A stretch of 64,000 bases of DNA, from NCBI GenBank assembly GCA_021495925.1, contig JAKEKT010000003.1:496001-560000 (forward strand), read 5' to 3'. Positions 20,819 to 31,620 of the stretch are shown in pieces. Numbering within the stretch: the stretch's first letter is position 1; each line of letters begins with the position of its first letter. The position numbers were made by a program, and so were the translations under genes. The notes under the pieces are model-generated. The model made no database searches, was not told where the DNA came from, and saw nothing but the letters and a program-made list of their open reading frames with translations. This DNA comes from Diplodia intermedia. Its lineage: Eukaryota > Ascomycota > Dothideomycetes > Botryosphaeriales > Botryosphaeriaceae.

Positions 20819-22491
20819 TTATGAAAAATGCAACAAAGGATACATGCATGCGCTATTGAAGAGATGAAAGAAACCATGCAGCCACACCGACTTACCCTGA
20901 CTTACCTCATTTCTATCCAAGAGATGCTGGGGGCTACGCCCTGCTTGACTGTGCACCAACACTTGCCGTCTGGAAGAAATTGTTGTTCTCCGTTGTACAC
21001 GCCAAACCGGTGCAGCGGATTTTCGAACACGATTTCGCCGACACCAGCTCCAGCGAGGTTACCCTCCATACCCAGGCCACTCTGCGCCATGACAAACTCG
21101 TCGTCTTCATCCTTGACAGCACCCGTTTGGTGGCATCTGAAGCAATACGGAACAAGGCCGGCGCGTGCGCGATTGATGGGGAGGTTTGGCTCGTCGCGGA
21201 TCTCACAGTCCCTGAATGTGAATTTGCACGGCACGGGCGGAAAGAAGGGCTGGAAGTTGCCCATGTCGTTGAAGGACCACTTGCCTTCTTGACTGTACTC
21301 ATGGGGGTTTCTGAGTGCACGCCAGGTTTGAATGCTACCGCCTTCGTACCAGGGTTGACCCTTGGGGGTGGGCATTGCGCTGAAGCGAGCAAAATAAGGA
21401 AAAAAGTCATCCTCGGCACCCCCGTCCTTGGACTTCCGAGACTTCTTTTTCGACAGGGCCCATTGGTCAAGGCCGCCAGCGGTGGGACTCTCGTCGTCTT
21501 CATCCTGGACGGGGAGCCAACTGGCCTTGTCGCATTTGGGGTTGGGGCAGGTGACCATGACGCGTTGCTCGGTTTGGCCTTCGGTCCTTACGACCCTGGG
21601 GAGCACCGCTTGGCACTTCGGGCATTTACGCTCCACTAAAGCCATACTGACCCTTTGCCTTGTCTTTCCATCGACCAATGCCGCGGAATTGCCTTTTTCG
21701 GATTGGTTGGCATCTGACACCTTGATAAACCGTTTCGCCAGAAACGCCGTCTCGTTTTTATAATAGTCATAGGCCGAGTCGGTGCAGGTCAGGGTGTTGT
21801 GATCGCAGAACTTTGCACAGAATCCGCAGAACGACACGTCGCGTGGTGAGAGAGCGGCACCACGCGGGCTACGTAGCCAGTCCAACACCAACGCCCGGCT
21901 CTGGTGCCGAAAATCCTCCTTGCGCCGCTCTATTTGAGCAGGGTCGCAAGCTGACGCGAGATGTTCGGAACCACAAACGATGCAATATGGGAGCCTTTCG
22001 AATGCAGCCCCGATCGCCTTTTCGGCTGTTTCTGTCCATTTTCTCTCTTCCGGGCAATCCGCAAACGTGTGGTCTGTGTTTCTCTTACAGAACTCGCAGT
22101 ATTCGTTTCTACTCGCTTTGTTGTTGTTGCGGTCACCCTTGGCCGCTGGCCGAGAGTTTGGATTCTTGAAGCAGTTTGAAGGTAGATGGCTGCCTCCTTT
22201 GTTGCAGTGAATACACGTGTCATACTCGCCACTGGATTTGTGGGAGAAGTAAGCCTGCTTCTCCTCTTGGGTAGCCTCGCATTGATTTCGATAATGACGA
22301 GTTGCGCCACAAAGTGTGCAGCCACCCTTGTTGGGTTTGTTGCTGTTGTTGCGGGCGTTGTTATTGTAGCTGGGTTGGCGGTTCGGCTGGCCTCTATTTC
22401 CAGGGGGACCACCGTAGGGGTTGCCGTTGTTTCTGTTGTTGCTGTTGTTGTTACTGCGCTGGCGATTGTTCCGCCCCTTGAACCTGGCCAT
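20819..22491 (-). CDS. Asn-rich protein with five zinc knuckles and a zinc ribbon
   Basis: I do not recognise this family. Main frame 22491-20906, with a probable last intron (20853-20905, GTAAGT...AATAG) and a short exon 20852-20819; without that intron the protein stops at 20902 (529 residues). Residues 1-56 are Asn/Arg/Gly-rich and probably disordered. Then come five CCHC motifs: about 58-71 (CX2CX4HX4C, canonical zinc knuckle), 93-107, 132-146 and 222-236 (CX2CX5HX4C), and 170-182 (CX2CX3HX4C). A CX2C...CX4C ribbon follows at 290-320 and an acidic stretch with a Lys-rich KKKSRKSKD patch at about 330-360. The C-terminal third has no recognised domain. Zinc knuckles usually bind single-stranded RNA or DNA, so a nucleic-acid role is likely (inference). 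The frame extends 13 codons upstream, but MARFKGRNN starts the basic head. It converges with the DUF6594 remnant. No reverse transcriptase or LTR is nearby, so a Gag origin is not supported. Confidence 0.82.
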
Positions 22492-24402
22492 CTTGGATAT
22501 TATTATGCCTGTCAGTAATAGTCGCTTCAAAGGACCTGCTTTGGTGTTCGAAACGAAGAAGAATGTGAAGCAGATGTCGGCTGTAGTGGAAGCGAGAGAA
22601 GTCCGCCTGCGGAGTGCTGATGCAAGAGATGGAAAGTGTGCTCTCTAAGAATGGTGAGCAGAGGGGGACGGCGCGGGGGCCTGTTATAGTTTTCTTCCAC
22701 AGAAATATCTTTGTCTTGCGAGGGATAATATCTTTGTCGGAGAGGCGATGCCTTGCAAAAATAGAACATGGGCGATCGGCATTGATGTGAAAGAACGATT
22801 GTCTGACGCTAAAATTGGCAGGCATTGTTCGACGGGGCCAAATCCTGACTCGAGAGATCAAGACGGGCGATCCGTGATCGACCGTTGGACGCCATGGATT
22901 GTGTTCCTTGCTGGGCTGGACAAGTAAGCAGACCCTGACGAAAGACTGTGGGAGAAAGTGGGCGAGCAGGTTGAGCACACGTGACGGTGACATGGCGGGC
23001 GGGTCGCAGGGCGGGAACAGGGCCAGGCAAAGAAATCAGGAGGCTGGAAAGGTTAAAATCATGCTTAACGCATGCGGCCTGTATCAGGATGGGATGACGA
23101 ATGAGGGACGGCACGGAGCGGTGGTGCAAGAATTTTCGAAGATCAGTCGCGTTACTATCCATTAGCTCCCGTTCCACACCCGCACAGCGTTCGTTGGTAG
23201 TTGGCAGCGGGTGGTCCGCCGAGGGAATGCCAGGCGAGCGGCGCCCGAGTATCCGACCCGAAGTGTCCGCAAGCGGCACACGGCATTTGGAGGTTGGAGG
23301 TTGGAGGCTGCAGCTGCGGCTGCGGCTGCGGCTGCACGTTGCGTTGAGACAGCGGCAGCGGCGCGCCGAGGAGGCTGACTGCTGCGTCACACAGGCCCTC
23401 GGCGGTTGAGCGACGGCGAGTGTTGATTCCAAGGCACCGGCTTCGCCGCGACTAGTGACGTGAGATTGGGCTGGCAGCATGACCTTCTGGAAACCTCGGA
23501 GACACGAGGAGGTGGAGCACCGGGCGTTACGTCAAGCAGCAAAGTGCGGTTTGGGAGCCTGACGCCTGCCACAGCCGCATTCCTTGAACCCGAAAAGTAA
23601 GGCGAGACCGGCCCGACGCGTGCGAGTCAGCGACGCGTCCGAGGCGCGCGCGGACGCGGTGACGCTATGCAGCTTCTGCAGCAGCGAGCATCGTACCATT
23701 CGCAGCGCGGGTGCAGCTCCGACGCTCAACGGTCCGGCAAATCGTGAGTGAAGGCAGAGCGGCAGAGGCTTTTTCGCGGGGATGACGCGCAGCGCCGGGT
23801 GACCCGCGCAGCCCGCCGGGCCACCTGGAGATCATGACGCGCGCAGAGCCAGCAGTCGCAGGCCGCCTGCAGTCCCTCGCGCCGGGCTCCGCAGCAACGC
23901 GTTCGCCAGCACAGCTTCCCATAGTGCCTTGGGCCCTAGCGGCAGCTCGGCTCTGCGCCTTTGGCGCGACGCAGCGCGGTTGGGTTTCAGGCGCGCGCCG
24001 GGGCCTGGCTAGGTGAAGAGCCAGGGAGCGGCAATCACCAGCCTCCTGCTTTACCGCAGCCACAAATACCCGCCGCCCGCGAGGCCCACATCAAAACCAC
24101 TGACCTGCTGCACCTGCAGAGGATTGCCAAAAACTCCACTCTGCCAGCAGTGCCGCTCGTTCGAGAGTGCCCCCCGCAACCCGCCCGACACTGTCCGGAG
24201 GACGGTCTATGACGAGCTCCCCGGCCCCAGGTCAACAACCCCCGAACTGCCAGCGCTGCCAGCACTGGCCTGCCGACCCGCCCACGCTCTCTTTTCGCTC
24301 TCTCCTGCCTGCGACCTCAGGCACGCCTGACTCGCCGCCGTTGATAAAATCCACCACCACGCCCAGCGCTCCTCGGCGGCAGCCACTGCACCCACCATCA
24401 CC
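22492..24402. other. Intergenic region
   Basis: No supported gene in 1.9 kb. It contains the promoter of the zinc-knuckle gene (minus) and that of the C2 gene (plus). A GCTGCG-rich tract lies at about 23308-23337. Overlapping frames on both strands lack domains. Confidence 0.5.
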
Positions 24403-26707
24403 ATGGCCGCCATGCTTGCTCAGATGGGCCTCACCAGCACCCCCCACACCAACGGCATCTACTCGGACATGACCGTCGATGGCCCGGAGATCGGCACCCT
24501 CGTGGCCGTCGTCGACCGCGCCAAGAACCTGCCGAACCGCAAGACCATGGGCAAGCAGGACCCCTACTGCGCTGCCCGCCTCGGCAAGGAAGCGAAGAAG
24601 ACGGAGACGGACCGGCGCGGCGGCCAGACGCCCCGATGGTAAGCTCCCCCGCCGCCACGCCTGCCAATCCGCCTAACTTGAGCAAAGGGACCAGGAACTG
24701 CGCTTCACCGTGCGTGACTCGCCCGACTACTACCAGATGAAGGTGTCCGTCTTCAACGATGACAAGAAGACGGAGCTGATTGGCGAGACCTTCATCCGCC
24801 TCGACGAGGTCATCGTGCCCGGCGGCGGCCAGAGCGACACCTGGCACGGCCTGCTCTGCAAGGGAAAGTACGCCGGCGAGGTCAGACTCGAGCTCACCTA
24901 CTACGACACCCGCCTGCCCACCGAGCGTCCCGTTGCGGAAAAGAGACGAGAGCACGTGCCCGTCAAGCGCAGACCACTCCCCACCGGCCCATCGCCCATG
25001 CCCGAATCGCCCATAGTCGCTGCTGAGATCCCACCGCCTTCGAAGAACACGCGGGTCTTCCACACGCCTCCCTACCAGCAGCAGACGCTGCGCCCGAGCA
25101 GGTCCACCGACAGTGCACACGCGCAGTCGGGCCTGCCTTTCTCGCCCGACGACTACGACGTCTTCCACCAGCCCACGCAGCCCGACGACCTGTACGAGCA
25201 GCATTATCCCGTCCAGCCTATTGCTCCACCTCAGCAGACGCCTGCCCATGCACGCCATCTGTCAATGGTCCCGCAGCGGGGCCCACACCCGCTCGGACAC
25301 GACTCGCGGGCTAGACCACTGAGCTACATGGATGTGCCCCACTCCCACTCCGCTCCTGTTGTTCCCACCGCCCACGCTTCTCCTGAAGCACTGCTCGACA
25401 GGCGGACCCAGTATCCTCCTGAAATCCCGCCGTTGAACGATTATCACCCGGATCCGAGCAATGGCGAGCTTTTTCTCGACCAAGATCAGCAGAGCTACCC
25501 GGGATATGGAGCTGCTTATCGCATGTCACGGAGCGCCATGCAGCCCACCGTCGAGGATGAGGACGACATGGCTCCGCCGCCCCCGCCTATGCACAGGAGC
25601 AGTGCTCCAGCCAGCGTGCCTCAGGTCCCAGACTACGCAGACATGACCCCGCCGCCGCTCAACGTTGGAGAGCGCCGGCACACCCATTCCTACGCTCCTG
25701 GCTCTCCAGCTATCCCTTCGTATCCCATTGACGCCTCCACCCGCCCGCCCAGCCGGGATGACCCCTTTGCGGTTCCCTCAGCGCTTGTGCCGGGTTCGGC
25801 TTCAGTGGACCCGCGCATGTCTATGCATCAGCACCGCATGAGCGTGAGCGCGTATCCTCCTTCAGCTAATGGGTACGCATCCCAGCAGGCGTACCCTCCC
25901 ACCACCTATGGGACGCCTCCGAGGCAGCAGTTCCAGCTGGAGTACCACACTCCACCTCGCGGATCGCCAACATCCCACCCCCATTCCTATTCAGACAGCA
26001 ACCTTGCTCTCGTGAAGCCTATTGCCGTGAGCCCTGTTTCGTCACACTACGACATGCGCCAGTCGCGCATGACCAACCGCAGCACGCCCTCTCGCAAGTC
26101 CGTGTCACCTCGCCCGCCGACAGCGGACAGTTCTAGGACACACTTTGCGCCTGACAGCTTCGACTCGTACAATCCTCGTGCGAGTCCGCGGAACCCTACC
26201 CAATCCCGCGATATGGACATCAACGGTCGCGACGAGCACGGCAACATCGTGACTCCTGATGGTCGCAAGATTGATCCGTCGGACCACCTTCCAATTGACT
26301 CATGGGCTCCCGAGCCAGAGCCTAAGGGCAAGGACCGTGACAGGAAGGGTCCGGGCCGAGACCGCGAGCGCCTCAACGGTGCCCGTGAGATTGGCAGCCG
26401 CTACGCGGATCGCTCTATCAGGGACGCCGTGGCAGGCTCCTTTGGCGGCGGCATGGAGAACTCGCCTCCCACCGCCGGTACTCGCCGGCTCCAGAAGCGC
26501 AACATGCAGCCTCTGCGTGAGCGTGAGAACTTCGGCGGCTACGGTAGCTCCCCCGGTGCGTACGGACCGCCAATCCCGGCAAAGGTCCCGATGTACGACG
26601 GTATGGGCGGCGGCGAGGACATGAGCGCTTTGAGCGAAGAGCTGAAGGGCATCGACATTGGTGCCGCACCTCCGAGCGCGAGGGGCAGGTGGCGGAGGCG
26701 TGGCTGA
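24403..26707 (+). CDS. C2-domain, Pro-rich protein (Inn1/Fic1-like)
   Basis: Two exons (24403-24638, 24688-26707) encode 751 residues. The N-terminal C2 domain (about 28-140) begins GTLVAVVDRAKNLPNRKTMGKQDPY and continues across the intron (QTPRW-DQELRFTV) through DDKKTELIGETFIRLDEVI and LTYYDTRLP. The rest is low-complexity, rich in Pro, Ser, Tyr and His with many PxxP motifs (PPPPPMHR, TPPPLN, EIPPP), ending with an Arg-rich tail. This architecture matches yeast Inn1 and fission-yeast Fic1, which bind SH3 proteins (Hof1/Cdc15, Cyk3) at the division site and promote septum formation; homologues in moulds are larger, as here. Assignment is by architecture, so another C2 adaptor is possible. 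The start is the first Met and gives an in-phase splice. 3' of the stop is AT-rich. Confidence 0.82.
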
Positions 26708-28027
26708 CTCCTGGAGCTGAGAGACGATAACGGGGGAACTAGATGGGCATGGTTGCTGCCGCCCGCGTTTCGCAGGAAGCTAGGCATTACTACTTCTTCC
26801 TCTTCCTACTCTCGGCGTAATGGGAACGACGAAAAAGAGAACATGATGGTGGAAGGGCCATCTTATTACGGAAACAACAACAACAACAATGGCGTTATGG
26901 TTCGTTATCAACAAGGCGGTATACCCTCCCCTCGGCCGGACGACCCTGATTTCGTCTGCTTAATGTAAATATTGGCGGAGGTTGAAAATATCGTTGGAAA
27001 GACAGATCATGGGACGGCAAGGCCGGAAGGGGACAAACTTTCCTTTCTTCTCTTCTCAAGCTGGGTTCAGAATAAATCCCGGCTAATTCGGACATGGAAC
27101 AAAAAATATATACACAAGAGCAGAACCGAGTAGTTGTACAGGTTTGATAATAACTATTACACTTTCTTGCCTTTTTGCCTTTTCTTTCTCTCTTGGAGTC
27201 CGGAATGTGATGTCTTCCGGTTGCATTCTCGATTCATTGCCTCAGCGCTTGGCTGTTTGTCTTCGATTTCTCAGCGGCTGGCTGGGTGGTGAGTGTGAAT
27301 ATTCCCGTTGAGTGCGCGAATGTCTTCCTGTGACAGAAGCACTAAGATGTAGTCTCCATCTCTGATAGAAAGGCAATGCCACGCAAAGCTGCCGTCGCCC
27401 AAGCGAGACAGGCACCCGGATGGACAGCTGTCGACGCGATCATCTTAACCCCTGAAGTGATCCACAACATTTAACGAGAATGCGAAGAAAGCCACAGTAT
27501 CGGTTTCGGTCTGCCATATTAATAGAAAAAGGCGGAATGTACGAGTCTGAGTCAAGAACTCCAGTGTTTAACTGCAAAAAGGGCGATGTGTCTTGCACTC
27601 TGTTATTTGGTTCATCTAGCGGCAATTGCTTAGGGAAGCATCACACGGGACGTCAAGCAACGGAGATATCCTGATCGAGTTTGCACGCCCGGAAGCGGCA
27701 GCACTTATACACCAACATTTCTCCATAGTGCATCTCAGAATTCCACGAGCAACAGAGTAACAGAAAGTCTCGTGCTCGCGAGAGGGTAACATAGAAGAAT
27801 CGTCTTAAAAGCCAAATTTCATGTAGAAGCAGCATCGCGCTGCGTTGTTTCGCGTCCCAGTCTTTGCCGTCCACCAAACGCCACAATGTCATTTCGATTT
27901 GCATATCCAGTCTGCCCAATCATGTCGACGGCCAATCCGACGTCTCATTTGAAGGGTCCCTGTGAAGAAGTTCGTATATCGTACAGAGCACAAAAGTTCA
28001 GCATCAAGTGCATGCTGACGCGGTTCC
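26708..28027. other. Intergenic region
   Basis: Convergent 3' flanks of the C2 gene and MAD2. The first part includes an AAC-rich patch near 26873-26888. No gene is recognised; frames around 27440-27919 are short and without domains. Confidence 0.55.
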
Positions 28028-28982
28028 TCATTCAGCGAGCCTGTCAAACACATAAATTAGCATTGGCGACAATTTCCCCTTGCGTGCGGTTCAAAGGACA
28101 GCAAGAGCTCACCTGTAGCTGACTAATGTATCGACGCGGTGATTGCTTGTCGAGAAACTTCTCAGCTGGACCTTCTCGCCGTTCTCGATCTCCTTGGCGT
28201 CGGAGTCGCCCCACTCGACGGGGACGTCGGAATCGGCGTCGGCATACACCAGGACGTTGAAGGTGCAGTTCCCGTCCAGCATGGGCAGGAAGGTGACGGA
28301 GGCGGTGATCTGACGGAACAGCGATTGGATCTCGGACTGGATCTCGGCCTCGGTCTTCTCGGCGGTTTCCTTGGACGGCGGTTGCGGCTCCGCGGCGCTG
28401 GCGTTCTCGCCGTCGCCCTCGCCGGACGCGGGCGCCTCGGAGGCGGCGGCGGCGGAGCGGGATGACGAGCGGGCGGTCTTGGCGGCGATTTTGTTGAAGA
28501 TTTGCACGTCGAACTGCCAGCGCTCGACGTGCTCGCCCGTCTCGCGGCTGGTGATGACGACGACGAGCTTGTTGATCTTGGAGCCGAGCATCCACTTGCT
28601 GAGCTGGGACATGATCTTTTTGATGTAGGCTTTCACCTGGTCGTCGGACGACACCATCATCGTCAGGCCGTACTTCTTGACGGCGCTGAAGTCCTCGGCG
28701 GGGTAAACGCCCCGCTGAAAGAGGATGGTGTGGATGGAGTATTCGAACTGCAGGCCGGGTTAGATGGGCCGTGGTGGCAAGGCGGGCGGGAAAACGTACG
28801 AATTCGGACACGACCTTGGACGAGCCCTTCAGGGCCAGCTTGTGCGTCTTGGCTCCAGCATCATCTTTGGACGACGTCGTCTTCTTGACCTTCTTCTTCT
28901 CGCCGGATGAGGTCTTGGAGGTGGACTTGGATGACGACTTGGTCGACGTCTTGGTCTTTGGCTTCTCGCCTTCGGCCGACAT
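28028..28982 (-). CDS. MAD2: MAD2, spindle-assembly-checkpoint HORMA protein
   Basis: HORMA-domain protein that binds Mad1 at unattached kinetochores and Cdc20 in the mitotic checkpoint complex. Three exons (28982-28800, 28747-28113, 28040-28028) give 276 residues. The HORMA core starts at LALKGSSKVVSEF and, across the first intron, FEYSIHTILFQRGVYPAEDF. Later blocks are conserved: KLVVVITSRETGEHVERWQFD, FRQITASVTFLPMLDGNCTFN and the safety-belt region VQLRSFSTSNHRVDTLVSY. The last intron leaves a 13-nt exon that ends the protein RLAE. Human MAD2 has 205 residues; this one is longer owing to a Ser/Lys/Thr-rich head of about 47 residues and a disordered Ala/Ser/Glu-rich insert of about 45 residues after WQFDVQI. 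The core looks intact. The gene is divergent from GUF1. Confidence 0.94.
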
Positions 28983-29570
28983 GATTGTTTTTCTGGTTGC
29001 ACTTGCACACGTGGTGAGGCGGCGGGGCGTTGGAGCAGCAGTCGAGAAAGCTTTGACGGATTGGCCGGGCCGCTCAGATCAGGAACAGTTGATTCAGGTG
29101 GCAGTGGGTCTGTCGCGCAGGGCGGATTCTGATATCTGCTTGTCCAGGCTAGCGCGGGGCGACGGCGCAGGGGACGGAACCGAGTGATGCGTTGTGCTTG
29201 AGGCGAGGTCGTTGGAGATGGAGATCCCACAGCGCCGCCGCCAAGACCGTGTACGCTAGTTGGCGCGGCAACCACATCTCTCAAGCTCACGGCCATCGGT
29301 AGCAATAGATGCTTGGCACAGTCGTGGACATGGTAGCATTCTGTAGCGAGCCGAGACTTTTACAAGTGAGTTTAGAATAGATTGGCCGCGTTTGCAGGGA
29401 GCTCTGCTCGGGGCGGTGGATTGCTTACGATGCCTGGGTGCCACGGTGCCTAGGTGCCTGAGTACCTGGGGCTCCGCGCCGACCTCCGACCGTCCGCCGC
29501 AATTTTCGAGCGCAGACGCTTGCATCATCACGACCGCAGCTTCGCTGATGCCACCGTTCATTTGACACTC
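28983..29570. promoter_or_regulatory. Divergent promoter region, MAD2 / GUF1
   Basis: These 588 bp lie between two divergent start codons. A small direct repeat (TGCCTGGGTGCCACGGTGCC, 29430-29449, with TGCCTGAGTACCTGGGG following) lies before GUF1. The GUF1 frame remains open upstream to 29454, but residues before 29571 do not look like a presequence. No other feature is seen. Confidence 0.5.
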
Positions 29571-31620
29571 ATGCGACCATGCTTCCGAGCCGCTGAACGC
29601 CTGGGGCGGCCATTGCAGGGCTCGTTCGCTCGCTGTCCCTCCAACTTCCTGCCTGCGAGGCCCGCGACATGGCTGCGCACCTTCGGCACCACCGCCGCCC
29701 GCTACGCCGTGGCCTATAGAGCTCAGTCCGACCTCGAGAAACGCGTCGCCGCCATCCCAATTGACCGCTTCCGCAACTTCTGCATCGTCGCCCACGTCGA
29801 CCATGGCAAGAGTACCCTTAGCGACCGTCTGCTCGAGCTCACCGGCACAATCCAGCCCGGCGGCAACAAACAGATCCTCGACAAGCTTGACGTCGAGCGC
29901 GAGCGCGGCATCACCGTGAAAGCCCAGACCTGCAGCATGCTATACAATCACAACGGAGAGGACTATCTACTGCACCTGGTTGACACGCCTGGCCACGTCG
30001 ACTTCCGCGCTGAGGTGTCGCGCAGTTATGCCAGTTGTGGAGGCGGTACGTCATGTCCCAGCGCCGAGTCGGCCATTTATGTTGCATGCTGACCGTCTGC
30101 TAGCCCTGCTTTTGGTCGATGCCAGTCAGGGAGTGCAAGCCCAGACAGTCGCCAACTTCTACCTTGCCTTCGCCCAGGGCTTGACGCTGCTTCCTGTCGT
30201 CAACAAGGTCGACCTCCCCTCCGCCGACGTCGAACGCGCCCTGGACCAGTTGGAGGAGTCTTTCGAGCTGGATTCGAGCACCGCGGTGCAGGTTTCCGCA
30301 AAGACCGGGCTGAACGTGGAAGCAATCATTCCGAATGTCATCGAACAGATCCCAGCTCCGGTCGGTGACAGCACAAAGCCTCTCCGCCTTCTTCTTGTGG
30401 ATTCCTGGTACAACCACTACAAGGGCGTCATCCTGCTGGTGCGTATTTTCGACGGAGAGGTCAAGGCTGGCGATGTCCTCACCTCGTTTGCCACCGGGCT
30501 CAAGTACACGGTTGGTGAAGTTGGAATGATGTATCCGGATCAGACCCCCATGACGAAGCTTCGTGCCGGTCAGGTCGGTTATATCTATTTCAATCCCGGC
30601 ATGAAGCGGTCGCAAGAAGCCAAGGTTGGCGACACGTACACGACGGTTGGCTCGGAGAAACTGGTTGAGCCTTACCCAGGCTTTGAAGAGCCAAAGTCCA
30701 TGGTCTTCGTCGCTGCCTTTCCCGTGGACCAGGGTGCTTACGAGCATCTTGAAGAAAGTATCAATCAGATTGTCTTGAACGATCGCGCAGTCACTGTCAC
30801 CAAGGAATCTTCCGAGGCTCTGGGCGCTGGCTGGCGTCTCGGCTTCCTAGGAACTCTTCACTGCTCTGTTTTCGAAGACCGCCTTCGTCAGGAGCACGGT
30901 GCGAGCATCATCATCACTCCTCCGTCCGTCCCCACCAAGATCGTATACAAAGATGGCACTGAAACAATCCTCTCCAACCCCAACGCATTCCCTGACGAAC
31001 AGGAGCGCCACACCAAGGTCGCAGAAGTGCACGAACCCTATGTCGGATGCACCATCACGCTTCCGGAGGAGTACATCGGCCGTGTTGTTGAGCTCTGCGA
31101 GGCCAACCGCGGCGAACAGAAGGAACTCACCTTCTTCACGGCCACGCAGGTAATCCTGAAGTATGACATTCCGCTGGCGCAACTGGTCGACGACTTCTTC
31201 GGCAAGCTCAAGGGCGCGACCAGGGGGTATGCCACGCTTGACTACGAAGACGCCGGTTTCCGCCGCTCCAACATCCAGAAGCTCCAGCTGCTCGTCAACA
31301 AGGAACCCGTGGATGCCGTGGCGCGCATCGTCCACAGCTCGATGGCTGAGCGCATCGGGAGGGATTGGGTCAAGCGCTTCAAGGAGCACGTCGATCGTCA
31401 GATGTTCGAGGTCGTCATCCAGGCCGCCGTCGGCAAGCGCGTCGTGGCCAGAGAGACGATCAAGCCGTTCAGAAAGGATGTGTTGGCCAAGCTGCATGCC
31501 AGTGACGTGTCGAGGAGAAAGAAGCTGCTCGAGAAGCAGAAGGAGGGCAAGAAGAAGATGCGGGCTGTTGGAAATGTGGTCATCGACCAGAAAGCTTTCC
31601 AGGGCTTCTTGGCCAAATAA
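29571..31620 (+). CDS. GUF1: GUF1, mitochondrial translation factor (EF4/LepA)
   Basis: Mitochondrial GTPase of the LepA/EF4 family; it acts on mitoribosomes and supports translation under stress. Two exons (29571-30045, 30104-31620) encode 663 residues. The Arg/Ala-rich, acid-poor N-terminus (MRPCFRAAERLGRPLQ...) is a typical mitochondrial presequence. GTPase motifs: G1 AHVDHGKST (about 74-82), G2 region RERGITVKAQT, G3 DTPGHVDF, G4 NKVD. Domains II and III follow, then the EF4-specific C-terminal domain (FRRSNIQKLQLLVNKEPVDA, KRVVARETIKPFRKDVLAKLHASDVSRRKKLLEKQ). The intron falls in SCGG-ALLLVDASQG and restores the family sequence. The start is the Met after a less conserved open stretch and gives the best presequence. 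It is intact. Confidence 0.97.

Noticed and set aside
20819..22491. Retrotransposon Gag interpretation of the zinc-knuckle gene
   Set aside because: No LTRs, protease, reverse transcriptase or integrase are visible nearby, and five variant knuckles plus a zinc ribbon are not a typical Gag layout.
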